28,904 nt of DNA from a virus, in the IMG/VR virus record IMGVR_UViG_3300043425_000101, positions 1 to 28,904 of that record. One strand, 5' to 3'. Every line of letters begins with the position of its first letter. Within the stretch, counting starts at the first letter, position 1. Position numbers and translations under genes: made by a program. Under the pieces are notes generated by a model. It ran no database searches. It was not told where the DNA came from and worked only from the letters and a program-made list of their open reading frames with translations. Below, piece after piece: positions 12,909-21,142 of this stretch.

Positions 12909-13337
12909 ATGTCTGATTCTGTCGAAATAAATACTTCCGTTGTCGAAGTAAAAAAAGAGAGACCAAAGTTAGTTCGTCGTAAAGTAGGTCGTCCGCTAAA
13001 GAAGGACATTGAGGCGAAAAAGAAGGGAAACCGTGGCAAAGTCGGTAGACCCGCCGGAGACGCAGCAAGAATCAATGAGTTCAAAGCTCGCTTGCTTGGA
13101 ACCTCCGGAGATAAGATTATTGAGACTTTGATCCACAAAGCATTAGACCCAAACGATAAGGATCAAATCGCTGCATTGAAGATGTGTGTCGATCGTGTCT
13201 TACCGCTGTCGATGTTTGACGCAGCGAAGAATAGCGGTCAAACACCACAGATCAGTATCAACATAACAGGGCTAAATAGTCCTACCGTTGATGCCGGTGT
13301 CGTCGACATGGTGCAGGAAGAAGATGACGAGTCTTAA
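12909..13337 (+). CDS. putative small terminase subunit
   Basis: A 142-residue protein immediately before the large terminase. The N-terminal half is very basic, with two AT-hook-like VGRP motifs (VGRPLKK at about 36, VGRPAGD at about 55). The central helices (GDKIIETLIHKALDPNDKDQ, then AALKMCVDRVLPLS) resemble the repeat-count and cysteine pattern of small terminases or related DNA-binding packaging factors. The tail is acidic (QEEDDES). It would recognise phage DNA for packaging. An AAGGA site lies upstream, and the end overlaps the next start by 14 bases. The role rests mainly on position. Confidence 0.68.
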   Translation: MSDSVEINTSVVEVKKERPKLVRRKVGRPLKKDIEAKKKGNRGKVGRPAGDAARINEFKARLLGTSGDKIIETLIHKALDPNDKDQIAALKMCVDRVLPLSMFDAAKNSGQTPQISINITGLNSPTVDAGVVDMVQEEDDES

Positions 13338-14583
13338 CTTTCAGCTGCTAAAATGGCAGCAAGAGGTCTTCAAAGACAAGACTCGCTTCAAGGTGATCGC
13401 TGCTGGTCGTCGCTGCGGTAAAAGCCGTTTAGCAACGATGATGCTGATCATCAAAGCATTAGAAGCACCGGAGGGGAGCGCCGTACTTTATGTCTCCCCG
13501 ACGCTCGGTCAAAGTAGACAGATTATCTGGGATAGTCTGTTAGAGATTGGTAAGCCGGTGATTAAGTCGGCACACATCAACAATCTGGACATCACCTTAG
13601 TGAATGGTCGTAAGATTCATGTTCGTGGTGCAGATAACAGCGATACCCTTCGTGGTCTCAGTCTGTATTACGCAGTATTAGACGAGTGTGCGTTTATTAA
13701 GCAGGACACTTGGGAAAAGATTATCCGAGCATCGCTCTCGGACCGTAAAGGTGAAGCGATGTTTATTTCGACTCCGTCAGGGCGGAATTGGTTCTACGAG
13801 ATGTACAAACTCGGCGTAGAGCAGGAAGACCCTGAATGGAAAGCATGGCACTTTACGACAAAAGATAATGAGACGATTGACCCAAAGGAAGTGGATGCTG
13901 CTCGCAAAACGCTTTCGTCGTTTGCATTTAAGCAAGAATACGAGGCATCGTTTGACAATGCGGGTCAGGAGATCTTCAAGGAAGAGTGGCTTCGATATGG
14001 TGAAGACCCGCAGTACGGCGACTATGTTATTGCGATCGACCTCGCTGGATTTGAGGACGTTGCTAAAAATGCGGGCGCTTCAAAGAAACGCCTAGACGAA
14101 TCCGCAATCGCCATTGTAAAAGTAGAACCACAAGGCGACTGGTTTGTAGAAAAGATTCTACATGGACGCTGGGACATTAAAGAAACAGCGAACAAGATTT
14201 TAAGGGTTGTACATGAGTATCAGCCCTCTGCAGTTGGTATCGAGCGTGGAGCCTTAAAGAACGCTGTTGCTCCTTACCTCAACGATTTAATGCGTAAACA
14301 CAATGTGTACTTCCACATCACTGATTTGACGCATGGCAACAAAAAGAAAACCGAGCGAATCGCTTGGGCGCTACAAGGTAGATTCGAGCATGGCAGAATC
14401 ACTTTGAACGAGAACGAAGATTGGAGAGAGTTAGTAGATCAGTTGCTCCTCTTCCCAACCGCTAATGTGCATGACGACTTAGTTGACGCATTGGCATACG
14501 TTGATCAGCTTGCGGTATCGAACTATCAACAGGATTATGACGACGATGACTACGAAGTATTGGATGTAGTCTCAGGCTATTAA
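13324..14583 (+). CDS. terL: large terminase subunit (packaging ATPase-nuclease)
   Basis: A 419-residue packaging motor protein starting MTSLNFQLLKW. The ATPase domain has Walker A GRRCGKS (28-34), Walker B AVLDE (117-121, catalytic E121) and motif III STPSG (149-153). The RNase H-like nuclease domain has D239 (IAIDLAG), E307 (VGIERG) and the D384-D385-x-x-D388 cluster (VHDDLVDALAY). It translocates DNA into the prohead through the portal and cuts concatemers. The ATG at 13324 is chosen over an upstream in-frame start because AGGAAG lies directly before it. The C-terminal tail is acidic (DYDDDDYEVLD). Confidence 0.96.
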   Translation: MTSLNFQLLKWQQEVFKDKTRFKVIAAGRRCGKSRLATMMLIIKALEAPEGSAVLYVSPTLGQSRQIIWDSLLEIGKPVIKSAHINNLDITLVNGRKIHVRGADNSDTLRGLSLYYAVLDECAFIKQDTWEKIIRASLSDRKGEAMFISTPSGRNWFYEMYKLGVEQEDPEWKAWHFTTKDNETIDPKEVDAARKTLSSFAFKQEYEASFDNAGQEIFKEEWLRYGEDPQYGDYVIAIDLAGFEDVAKNAGASKKRLDESAIAIVKVEPQGDWFVEKILHGRWDIKETANKILRVVHEYQPSAVGIERGALKNAVAPYLNDLMRKHNVYFHITDLTHGNKKKTERIAWALQGRFEHGRITLNENEDWRELVDQLLLFPTANVHDDLVDALAYVDQLAVSNYQQDYDDDDYEVLDVVSGY

Positions 14584-14591
14584 GGAAAATC

Positions 14592-14837
14592 ATGTACGAA
14601 AAAGAAAATGAATTTGTTCCTTTAGACTTTGAAAACCTCAGCAAAAACCCTGAAGTTTGGAAAGTCATGAAAGAAGAGATGAACTATCTCAGCGGTGAGT
14701 GTTTGATGAAAATCATCACTGCTGCTAAAGAGCAAGGTCTAAAAGACGAAGAAATCTTTTTACCAGCGATGGAAGTAACTGAAGTGGAGTTTGAAGACCC
14801 ATTCGGCGATTCTACTGAAGACGAATCTGAAGATTAA
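14592..14837 (+). CDS. small acidic protein between terminase and portal
   Basis: An 81-residue protein with a helical centre (NPEVWKVMKEEMNYLSGECL) and a strongly acidic C-terminus (DPFGDSTEDESED). It begins eight bases after the terminase stop with the AAGGAAAATC leader and ends eight bases before the portal gene. No family recognised. Position suggests an accessory of packaging or head assembly. Confidence 0.72.
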   Translation: MYEKENEFVPLDFENLSKNPEVWKVMKEEMNYLSGECLMKIITAAKEQGLKDEEIFLPAMEVTEVEFEDPFGDSTEDESED

Positions 14838-14845
14838 GGATAATC

Positions 14846-16828
14846 ATGGCTGAGAATATGAACGATAACGTATTTGAAGAACCAACTGAATCCGATCGTG
14901 AGATCGTAGACTTCGTTGTATCGCATACTGATCGCTGGAGAGACTGGCGTGATAGCAACTTTTTAGAGGATTGGAAAGAATATGAACGCATTTTTCGAGG
15001 ACAATGGTCTGCCGAAGATAGAACTCGTGAATCTGAGCGCAGCCGTATTATCTCCCCAGCGACTCAACAAGCTGTGGAAACAAGACATGCGGAAGTTTGC
15101 GAAGCCATATTCGGCAATGGAGAGTGGTTTGACATTGCTGACGACTTGGGTGATGCTGACAAACTGGATGTTGAACTCCTTAAACGACAAATCAAAGAAG
15201 ATTTAGAAAAGGATAACGCCCGAAAAGCCATCTCGCAGATTGAGTTAATGGCTGAGATTTACGGTACTGGTATCGGTGAGATTCTGGTTCAGCGTAAGCC
15301 TGAGATGATTCCTACGATGATGCCAATGCCTGACGGCACTGCAGCCTACGGCGTTATGGAAAAAGAGTATACTTGTGTTAAGCTCAGTCCTGTTAATCCG
15401 AAGAACTTCCTAATCGATCCCAATGCAACAACAATTGACGATGCGATGGGCGTGGCAATCGAGAAGTATGTGTCGATCCACAAGGTTGTCGAAGGAATGG
15501 AAAAAGGTATTTATCGCAAGGCTGACGTACAGCCAGCACCAGAAGATACCGACCTAGAGCCTACTCAACAAGTTACTCAGTTCCAAGACGACAAGGTACT
15601 GCTCTTGACCTACTACGGTCTTGCTCCTCGTGAGTATATTGAGCAACTCGAAAATGGTGATGCTGAAGTTGTAGACTTGTTCCCCGAGGACAGCACCGCT
15701 GACAAGTACAGTGACCTAGTTGAGTGCATCGTGGTTATCGCTAATGGTAGCACCTTGCTCAAGGCAGAAAAGAATCCTTACATGATGAAGGATCGTCCTG
15801 TCGTCGCTTACCAAGACGATACCGTTCCCGGTCGCTTCTTCGGTCGTGGCACTGTTGAGAAAGCCTACAATATGCAAAAGGCTATCGACGCTCAACTTCG
15901 TGCGCACTTAGACAGCCTAGCATTGACTACGGCTCCGATGGTAGCGATGGATGCTACTCGTCTACCCCGTGGCGCTAAGTTTGAAGTTAAGCCCGGTAAA
16001 GCAATCCTCACAAACGGTAATCCAAATGAAATCATGGTTCCGTTTAAGTTTGGCAACACCGATCCTGCTAACCTGACAACCAGCTCTGTGTTTGAGCGTA
16101 TGTTGCTCCAAGCCACTGGTACTGTCGACGCAGCTGGACAGCCCTCACCGTCTACTCGTGATTATCCACAAACCTCAATGTCGGTTGCTGGAATCATCAA
16201 GAAGTATAAGCGGACGCTGATGAACTTCCAAGAGGACTTCTTGGTTCCATTTATCAAAAAAGCTGCGTATCGTTTCATGCAGTTTGACCCGGAGCGTTAT
16301 CCATCAACTGATCTTAAATTTATACCGACGGCTACTTTAGGCATCATTGCCCGTGAATACGAGCAACAACAGCTTATTGCGTTGCTACAGACTCTTGGAC
16401 CTAATACTCCTGTATTGCCGATGATTCTAAAAGGTATTATTTCTAGCTCTAGTTTACCAAATCGCCTCGAAATGGAAGCTACTTTGGATCAAATGATGCA
16501 GCCTAACCCACAACAACAGGAGCTACAAGCGGTTCAAACCCAGCTTGAAGTAGCTGCAGCACAGGCTCAAATCGCTAAACTACAGTCCGAAGCCGTAAAA
16601 AACAACGCTTCAGCTCAGAAAGATGTAGTTGAGACCCAATTGATGCCGGCAGAGACCCAAGCGAAGGTAATTAGTGGTTTAAGCCAGAATATTCGTGGTC
16701 AAAACACCAGCGGAGAGTTTGAGCAAAGAGCCAAGATTGCTGAATTAGCCCTCAAAGAAGAGGATATTAAGAGCAATGAGCGTATCGCTACGCTACAAAT
16801 GTTGCAAAAACAATCAAAAAGTGCTTGA
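14846..16828 (+). CDS. portal protein
   Basis: A 660-residue portal expected to form the twelve-subunit ring through which DNA enters and leaves. The N-terminal part has the podovirus-style run RSRIISPATQQAVETRHAEV, followed by CEAIFGNGEWFDI. Central segments (NPKNFLIDPNATTIDDAMG; PGRFFGRGTVEKAYNMQKAID) are typical of portals. From about residue 545 a long helical, Gln/Ala-rich tail (QQELQAVQTQLEVAAAQAQI) runs to the end, like the barrel helix of P22-type portals. At 660 residues it is longer than T7 gp8 (536) and nearer P22 gp1 (725). The AAGGATAATC leader precedes the ATG. The stop codon lies inside the next promoter's -35 box. Confidence 0.9.
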   Translation: MAENMNDNVFEEPTESDREIVDFVVSHTDRWRDWRDSNFLEDWKEYERIFRGQWSAEDRTRESERSRIISPATQQAVETRHAEVCEAIFGNGEWFDIADDLGDADKLDVELLKRQIKEDLEKDNARKAISQIELMAEIYGTGIGEILVQRKPEMIPTMMPMPDGTAAYGVMEKEYTCVKLSPVNPKNFLIDPNATTIDDAMGVAIEKYVSIHKVVEGMEKGIYRKADVQPAPEDTDLEPTQQVTQFQDDKVLLLTYYGLAPREYIEQLENGDAEVVDLFPEDSTADKYSDLVECIVVIANGSTLLKAEKNPYMMKDRPVVAYQDDTVPGRFFGRGTVEKAYNMQKAIDAQLRAHLDSLALTTAPMVAMDATRLPRGAKFEVKPGKAILTNGNPNEIMVPFKFGNTDPANLTTSSVFERMLLQATGTVDAAGQPSPSTRDYPQTSMSVAGIIKKYKRTLMNFQEDFLVPFIKKAAYRFMQFDPERYPSTDLKFIPTATLGIIAREYEQQQLIALLQTLGPNTPVLPMILKGIISSSSLPNRLEMEATLDQMMQPNPQQQELQAVQTQLEVAAAQAQIAKLQSEAVKNNASAQKDVVETQLMPAETQAKVISGLSQNIRGQNTSGEFEQRAKIAELALKEEDIKSNERIATLQMLQKQSKSA

Positions 16829-16853
16829 CATTTTAACAAAACTGTGGTAATAT
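16825..16853 (+). promoter_or_regulatory. capsid-cassette promoter (TTGACA-17-TAATAT)
   Basis: A perfect TTGACA (16825-16830) and TAATAT (16848-16853, 4 of 6) with a 17-base spacer. The -35 box contains the portal TGA. The -10 box lies in the loop of the inverted repeat ACTGTGG (16841-16847) / CCACAGT (16857-16863). It should begin a transcript near 16860 for the genes up to the terminator at 19207, boosting scaffold and capsid output. Confidence 0.8.
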
Positions 16854-16856
16854 CAG

Positions 16857-16881
16857 CCACAGTGTTGTAATTTAACAACAC
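16857..16881 (+). promoter_or_regulatory. dyad at the capsid transcript start
   Basis: GTGTTGT (16862-16868) and ACAACAC (16875-16881) form a perfect 7-bp inverted repeat with a six-base loop at about +2 to +21 of the predicted transcript. It has the TGTTG-N8-CAACAC form of the divergent-region cluster. It overlaps the right arm of the CCACAGT repeat around the -10 box. It may be an operator or a 5' stabilising hairpin. Confidence 0.55.
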
Positions 16882-16904
16882 AGTTCCCAATAAAGGAGAA
16901 AACT

Positions 16905-17162
16905 GTGGACAAAGAACTACAAAAGTATTATGACGACCGCTTTTCAATGATGGCAACGCAGGGTTGGTTAGACTTAGTCGCCGACCTCAAGGAAATGCAA
17001 AAAGCCGTTGACAACTTGATGAGCGTTCCAGATGAAAAAACGCTGTTTTTCCGTAAAGGACAATTAGACATCATTTTATGGGTGCTAACCTTACGAGATA
17101 CATCAGCAAAGGCTTACGAGCAACTTCAGAACTCGTCGGGAGACGCTTCAGATGCCTCGTAG
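16905..17162 (+). CDS. hypothetical phage protein in the capsid cassette
   Basis: An 85-residue helical protein (KYYDDRFSMMATQGWLDLVA ... FFRKGQLDIILWVLTL). The Y-Y-x-x-x-F ... G-W ... L-F-x-R-K-G-Q-L-D pattern recurs near head genes of other podoviruses, but its role is unknown. The start is GTG, supported by AAGGAG six bases upstream. It is the first gene after the internal promoter and overlaps the next gene by 11 bases. Confidence 0.75.
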   Translation: MDKELQKYYDDRFSMMATQGWLDLVADLKEMQKAVDNLMSVPDEKTLFFRKGQLDIILWVLTLRDTSAKAYEQLQNSSGDASDAS

Positions 17163-17400
17163 GTTGTTCGACTTCCGTTGTGAAGCCGGACACGAACAAG
17201 AAAAGCTAGTGGAGTTTGACACCGTTAGCGTTCCTTGTCCGGAGTGTGGCTTGACCGCACATCGCCAATTATCAACACCTCGTATCAACCTCGAACCGTT
17301 TACTGGGATCTTTCCTAGTGCAACGAGTAAGTGGGAGAAACGAAGAGCTGAGAAGTTGGCACAAGAGCGTAAGCTCAATAGAGACAAAGATACTGCGTAA
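17152..17400 (+). CDS. FmdB-like zinc-ribbon protein
   Basis: An 82-residue protein starting MPRRLFDFRCEAGHEQEKLV. C10 and H14 of RCEAGH and the later CPECG give a zinc ribbon of the FmdB type (M-P-x-Y-D-Y-x-C ... C-P-x-C-G). The C-terminal third is a basic helix (SKWEKRRAEKLAQERKLNRD). Phages often carry such a protein beside the scaffold and capsid genes. Its function is not established and could involve nucleic acid or protein binding. GGAG lies nine bases upstream. Confidence 0.78.
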   Translation: MPRRLFDFRCEAGHEQEKLVEFDTVSVPCPECGLTAHRQLSTPRINLEPFTGIFPSATSKWEKRRAEKLAQERKLNRDKDTA

Positions 17401-17453
17401 GCACCTTTGTTATTTTATAAATCCTACAATCACTTTGTGACAGGAGCATTATT

Positions 17454-18266
17454 ATGGCTGAATTTGTTGAAGAAAACGAACTGCAAGAAGGAAACTTTGA
17501 CCAGATTGACGAAGTAAAACAGGAACAACCTCAAGAGTCACGACAGACTCAAGAGACTCCAGTTGAAGAACCAAAACAGGAAGTCATTCCTGACAAGTAC
17601 AAGGGCAAGTCACTAGAAGACATCGTTAAGATGCACCAAGAAGCTGAAAAGCTCATTGGACGACAAGCACAAGAAGTACATGAGGTTCGTAGTCTAGCTG
17701 ATCAACTCCTCAAGCAACAACTCGATGCGAAGCAACAGAAACAACCTGAATCAGAACCAGAAGAAGATTTTTTTGTTGATCCAAAACAGGCTGTAAACAA
17801 AGCTGTCGATCAGCACCCTGCGGTTCTTGAAGCAAAACAAGCAGCACTCGAAATGAAGAAGATGAAGATTGCACAACAGTTGCAGTCTAAGCATCCTGAT
17901 TACATGGACATAGCGCAAAACACTGACTTCCATGAGTGGGTTAAAGCAAGCCCAGTGCGAATTGATTTGTTTACCAAGGCAGATACTGAATTTGACTTCC
18001 CTGCCGCTGATGAATTGCTAAGTACTTATAAAGAACTCAAGCAAATCAAAGCAGCGCAGCAGCAACAACTGTCAAATGCAGTCGAAACCAAGGCTCAAGA
18101 AACGGCATTACGTGCTGCAGCAGTCGATGTTGGCGGATCCGGTGAAGTGAGCAAAAAGATTTACAGACGGGCTGACCTTATCAAATTGAAAATGACTGAT
18201 CCTGATCGGTATATGGCGCTACAAGATGAAATTATGGCTGCCTATGCTGAAAACAGGGTTAAATAA
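17454..18266 (+). CDS. capsid scaffolding protein
   Basis: A 270-residue, highly charged, Gln/Glu/Lys-rich protein directly before the capsid gene. The N-terminus is disordered and acidic. IPDKYKGKSLEDIVKMHQEA at about 45-65 is a typical scaffold segment, followed by coiled-coil helices. The C-terminus (YRRADLIKLKMTDPDRYMAL) is a helical basic domain of the kind that binds capsid subunits. It directs prohead assembly and then leaves. CAGGAG lies eight to nine bases before the ATG. Confidence 0.88.
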   Translation: MAEFVEENELQEGNFDQIDEVKQEQPQESRQTQETPVEEPKQEVIPDKYKGKSLEDIVKMHQEAEKLIGRQAQEVHEVRSLADQLLKQQLDAKQQKQPESEPEEDFFVDPKQAVNKAVDQHPAVLEAKQAALEMKKMKIAQQLQSKHPDYMDIAQNTDFHEWVKASPVRIDLFTKADTEFDFPAADELLSTYKELKQIKAAQQQQLSNAVETKAQETALRAAAVDVGGSGEVSKKIYRRADLIKLKMTDPDRYMALQDEIMAAYAENRVK

Positions 18267-18289
18267 CTTAATCTTAGGAGATTTATAAA

Positions 18290-19195
18290 ATGGCATTAGG
18301 TACTAACCACGTAACCGCAGCTCGTGCGGCAACGTTCATTCCAGAAATCTGGTCTGACGAAATCGTAGCAGCTTACAAAAAGAATTTAGTTGCTGCTAAT
18401 TTGTTCAAAAAGATGTCCTTCAAGGGCAAGAAGGGTGACACCGTTCACATTCCAGCTCCTGTTCGTGGCTCTGCTAACTTGAAAGTTGCTGAAACTCAAG
18501 TTACTTTGAACGCAAACACCGAGTCTGAAGTACTCGTATACATCAACAAGCACTATGAATATAGCCGCTTGATCGAGGACATCGTCGAAGTTCAGGCATT
18601 GTCTTCGCTCCGCCAGTTCTACACTGATGACGCTGGTTATGCTCTCGCTAAGCAAGTTGACACCGACTTAGTTCGTTTAGGTCGTGGTGCTAACGGTGGC
18701 GACGGCACAGCTGCTTATGACAAGGCTTACAAAGGTGACGACGGTACGACTCTGTACACCGGCACTGCTGCTGCTTTGACTGCTGCTGCTATCCGCCGTA
18801 CCATTCAGCGCTTGGACGACAACGATGTTCCAATGGACGGTCGTTTCTTCATCATCCCCCCATCAAGCCGTAACACATTGCTTGGCTTAGACACTTTCAC
18901 CACCTTCAATAGCGTTGGTGAGGCTGCTTCTGCTAACAGCATCCGTAACGGTATGATCGGCGACATCTACGGTGTATCCGTATATGTAACCACCAATGCT
19001 GACGCTGCAACTGATGGCGACCGCATTGCTTTGATGGCACACAAGGACTTCGCTGTTCTCGCTGAGCAAGTAGCTGTTCGCAGCCAAACTCAGTACAAGC
19101 AAGAGTACTTGGGTACGCTCTTCACTGCTGACACCCTCTACGGTGTTGCAGAGTTGCGTGATACTTCCGCTATCGCTCTAGCTGTTCCAGCCTAA
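18290..19195 (+). CDS. major capsid protein (HK97-type fold)
   Basis: A 301-residue protein with the order expected of HK97-fold capsid proteins: an N-arm (FIPEIWSDEIVAAYKKNLVA), an E-loop region (GDTVHIPAPVRGSANLKVAE), a spine helix (SLRQFYTDDAGYALAKQVDT), P-domain strands (GRFFIIPPSSRNTLLGLDTF) and a final beta segment (YGVAELRDTSAIALAVPA). It lies directly after the scaffold gene, with TAGGAG nine bases upstream. A strong terminator follows, so it ends a highly expressed unit. No separate decoration gene is evident. Confidence 0.93.
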   Translation: MALGTNHVTAARAATFIPEIWSDEIVAAYKKNLVAANLFKKMSFKGKKGDTVHIPAPVRGSANLKVAETQVTLNANTESEVLVYINKHYEYSRLIEDIVEVQALSSLRQFYTDDAGYALAKQVDTDLVRLGRGANGGDGTAAYDKAYKGDDGTTLYTGTAAALTAAAIRRTIQRLDDNDVPMDGRFFIIPPSSRNTLLGLDTFTTFNSVGEAASANSIRNGMIGDIYGVSVYVTTNADAATDGDRIALMAHKDFAVLAEQVAVRSQTQYKQEYLGTLFTADTLYGVAELRDTSAIALAVPA

Positions 19196-19206
19196 TTATA
19201 GGCTTC

Positions 19207-19234
19207 AAGGTCCCTCTTCGGAGGGGCTTTGTTT
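19207..19234 (+). terminator. rho-independent terminator after the capsid gene
   Basis: AAGGTCCCTC (19207-19216) pairs with GAGGGGCTTT (19221-19230) around a stable UUCG loop (19217-19220), with two G-U wobbles, followed by GTTT. It starts 12 bases after the capsid stop. It closes the unit begun at the promoter at 16825. Partial read-through would serve the fibre genes. Confidence 0.82.
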
Positions 19235-19279
19235 AAGGGTATTCAATGAGTATCTTTAAACAAATAGAGGAACTACTAC

Positions 19280-20815
19280 ATGGCAATTTATAGAGGTTCT
19301 GGCGGTTCATTAGACGGACAAACCGAATCATTGAGCTTTCCGGTCTCCATATCGCAAGGCGGTACTGGACAGACAGACCCGAACAAAGCCTTCAATGCTT
19401 TAGCGCCTACACAACAATTTAACAGCGGTAAGTATCTCAAGACTAACGGTACGAATACCTCTTGGGACGATATCGTTGTAAGCACTGACGACATCAGTGG
19501 TGTTTTAGCTGTGTCTAACGGCGGTACTGGCGCATCTGATACAGAAACAGCCCGCACCAATTTAGGGCTTGCTATTGGAACTGATGTCCCTAGTCCTACA
19601 GGCACAGGCGCTTCTGGAACTTGGGCGATTGATGTTAGTGGAAACGCTACAACGGTTACTAACGGTGTTTACACTACCGGTAATCAGACAATTGCTGGTA
19701 TCAAAACATTCTCTTCTACGATTGTAGGAGACATTAACGGTAATGCAGGAACTGTAACCAATGGAGTCTATACTTCCGGTACATATTCCAATCCTAGCTG
19801 GATTACATCGTTAGACGGCAGTAAACTAACCGGAACAGTAGTAGCAACAAACGGAATTGTATCTACTGGATCGTATGCTGATCCTGCGTGGATTACTAGC
19901 ATCGCTGGTTCTAAAGTTAGTGGCGATATTAGCGGCAACGCAGCCAATGTTACAGGCACTGTAGCAGTCGCTAACGGTGGTACAGGCGCTACAACAGCAT
20001 CTAACGCTCGTGTAAACTTGCTTCCAAGCTACACCGGTAATGCTGGTAAAGTTTTAGGATTAAACGGAACTGCAACCGATGTTGAATGGGTTAGCAGTGC
20101 TGGATCTGGTTCTGTTACAAGTGTTGGTTTAAGCGCTCCTACAGGATTTACGGTAACTGGTTCTCCTATTACTTCTGCGGGAACCTTAGCATTAGCGTTT
20201 GACACTGGTTATTCGTTACCGACAACGGCAAAGCAGTCAGACTGGGACACAGCCTATACCGATCGCCTCAAGTGGGATGGCGGCTCTACAGGACTAAATG
20301 CTTCTACTGCAAGAACCAGCCTTGGCTTAGTCATTGGCACAGATGTTCAAGCCTATGACGCACAATTAGCAGATGTCGCTGGATTAACCCCTACAGATAA
20401 TGGGGTTATTATTGGCAATGGTTCTAATTTTGTGGTAGAATCCGGTAGTACACTGCGTAGTTCGATTGGTTTATCGATTGGTACAGATGTTCCCAGCCCA
20501 ACTGGAACTGGTGCAAGTGGTACTTGGGGTATCAGCATCACAGGCAATGCCGCTACAGTTACCAATGGCGTGTACACAAACGGAAGCTATGCAGACCCAA
20601 GTTGGATTACATCTTTAGCAGGATCAAAGATTAGCGGTAACATTAGTGGTAATGCAGCAAATGTCACAGGCACTGTGGCTGTTGCAAACGGTGGAACCGG
20701 TGCTACGACATTGACTGGTTATGTAAAAGGTAATGGAACGTCGGCGATGACAGCATCAGCCACGATTTCTGGTTCAGATATTAGTGGCGGTACAATTGAC
20801 GGAGGAACGTATTAA
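19280..20815 (+). CDS. repetitive tail-fibre-like structural protein
   Basis: A 511-residue Gly/Thr/Asn/Ser-rich protein built from repeated beta modules. IGTDVPSPTGTGASGTW occurs at residues 99-115 and 400-416. GNAANVTGTVAVANGGTGATT (two halves GNAANVTGTV and AVANGGTGATT) occurs at 219-239 and 457-477. SWITSLxGSK-type blocks occur at least three times. Such repeats form triple-stranded fibre shafts. It ends SGGTIDGGTY, the same ten residues that end the gene at 26747. No lectin or enzyme domain is visible. GAGGAA precedes the ATG. The stop and next start overlap (TAATG). Confidence 0.82.
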   Translation: MAIYRGSGGSLDGQTESLSFPVSISQGGTGQTDPNKAFNALAPTQQFNSGKYLKTNGTNTSWDDIVVSTDDISGVLAVSNGGTGASDTETARTNLGLAIGTDVPSPTGTGASGTWAIDVSGNATTVTNGVYTTGNQTIAGIKTFSSTIVGDINGNAGTVTNGVYTSGTYSNPSWITSLDGSKLTGTVVATNGIVSTGSYADPAWITSIAGSKVSGDISGNAANVTGTVAVANGGTGATTASNARVNLLPSYTGNAGKVLGLNGTATDVEWVSSAGSGSVTSVGLSAPTGFTVTGSPITSAGTLALAFDTGYSLPTTAKQSDWDTAYTDRLKWDGGSTGLNASTARTSLGLVIGTDVQAYDAQLADVAGLTPTDNGVIIGNGSNFVVESGSTLRSSIGLSIGTDVPSPTGTGASGTWGISITGNAATVTNGVYTNGSYADPSWITSLAGSKISGNISGNAANVTGTVAVANGGTGATTLTGYVKGNGTSAMTASATISGSDISGGTIDGGTY

Positions 20816-21132
20816 TGCCAACAACTATTGTAATTAAAAACAGCTCAACGGCTGGCGCAGTCCCAACAGCGGGGCAGCTAGTTCAGGGCGAGTTAGCAGT
20901 TAACGTAACAGATCGTAAGATTTTTACCGAGACTTCTACTGGCACTGTCGTTGAAATCGGCGGCGGCGCTCGTGGTAGCGGTGCAGACGATATTTTTTAC
21001 GAGAATAGCAAAACTGTTAATGGTAACTACACCATTAGCACAAACAAGAATGCAATGTCTACCGGTCCAATCACGATTGCATCAGGTGTTTCTGTAACTG
21101 TTCCTAGCGGTAGTCGCTGGGTTGTTCTATAA
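20815..21132 (+). CDS. fibre/virion surface protein
   Basis: A 105-residue protein. TIVIKNSSTAGAVPTAGQL and VQGELAVNVTDRKIFTE form the N-terminal anchor-like block seen in many phage fibres. The second half (VNGNYTISTNKNAMSTGPIT ... VTVPSGSRWVVL) is a short beta domain common at fibre C-termini in aquatic phages. The ATG overlaps the preceding stop, and its ribosome site GGAGG lies in the codons for the preceding gene's C-terminus. Confidence 0.72.
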   Translation: MPTTIVIKNSSTAGAVPTAGQLVQGELAVNVTDRKIFTETSTGTVVEIGGGARGSGADDIFYENSKTVNGNYTISTNKNAMSTGPITIASGVSVTVPSGSRWVVL

Positions 21133-21142
21133 AGGATAAATC

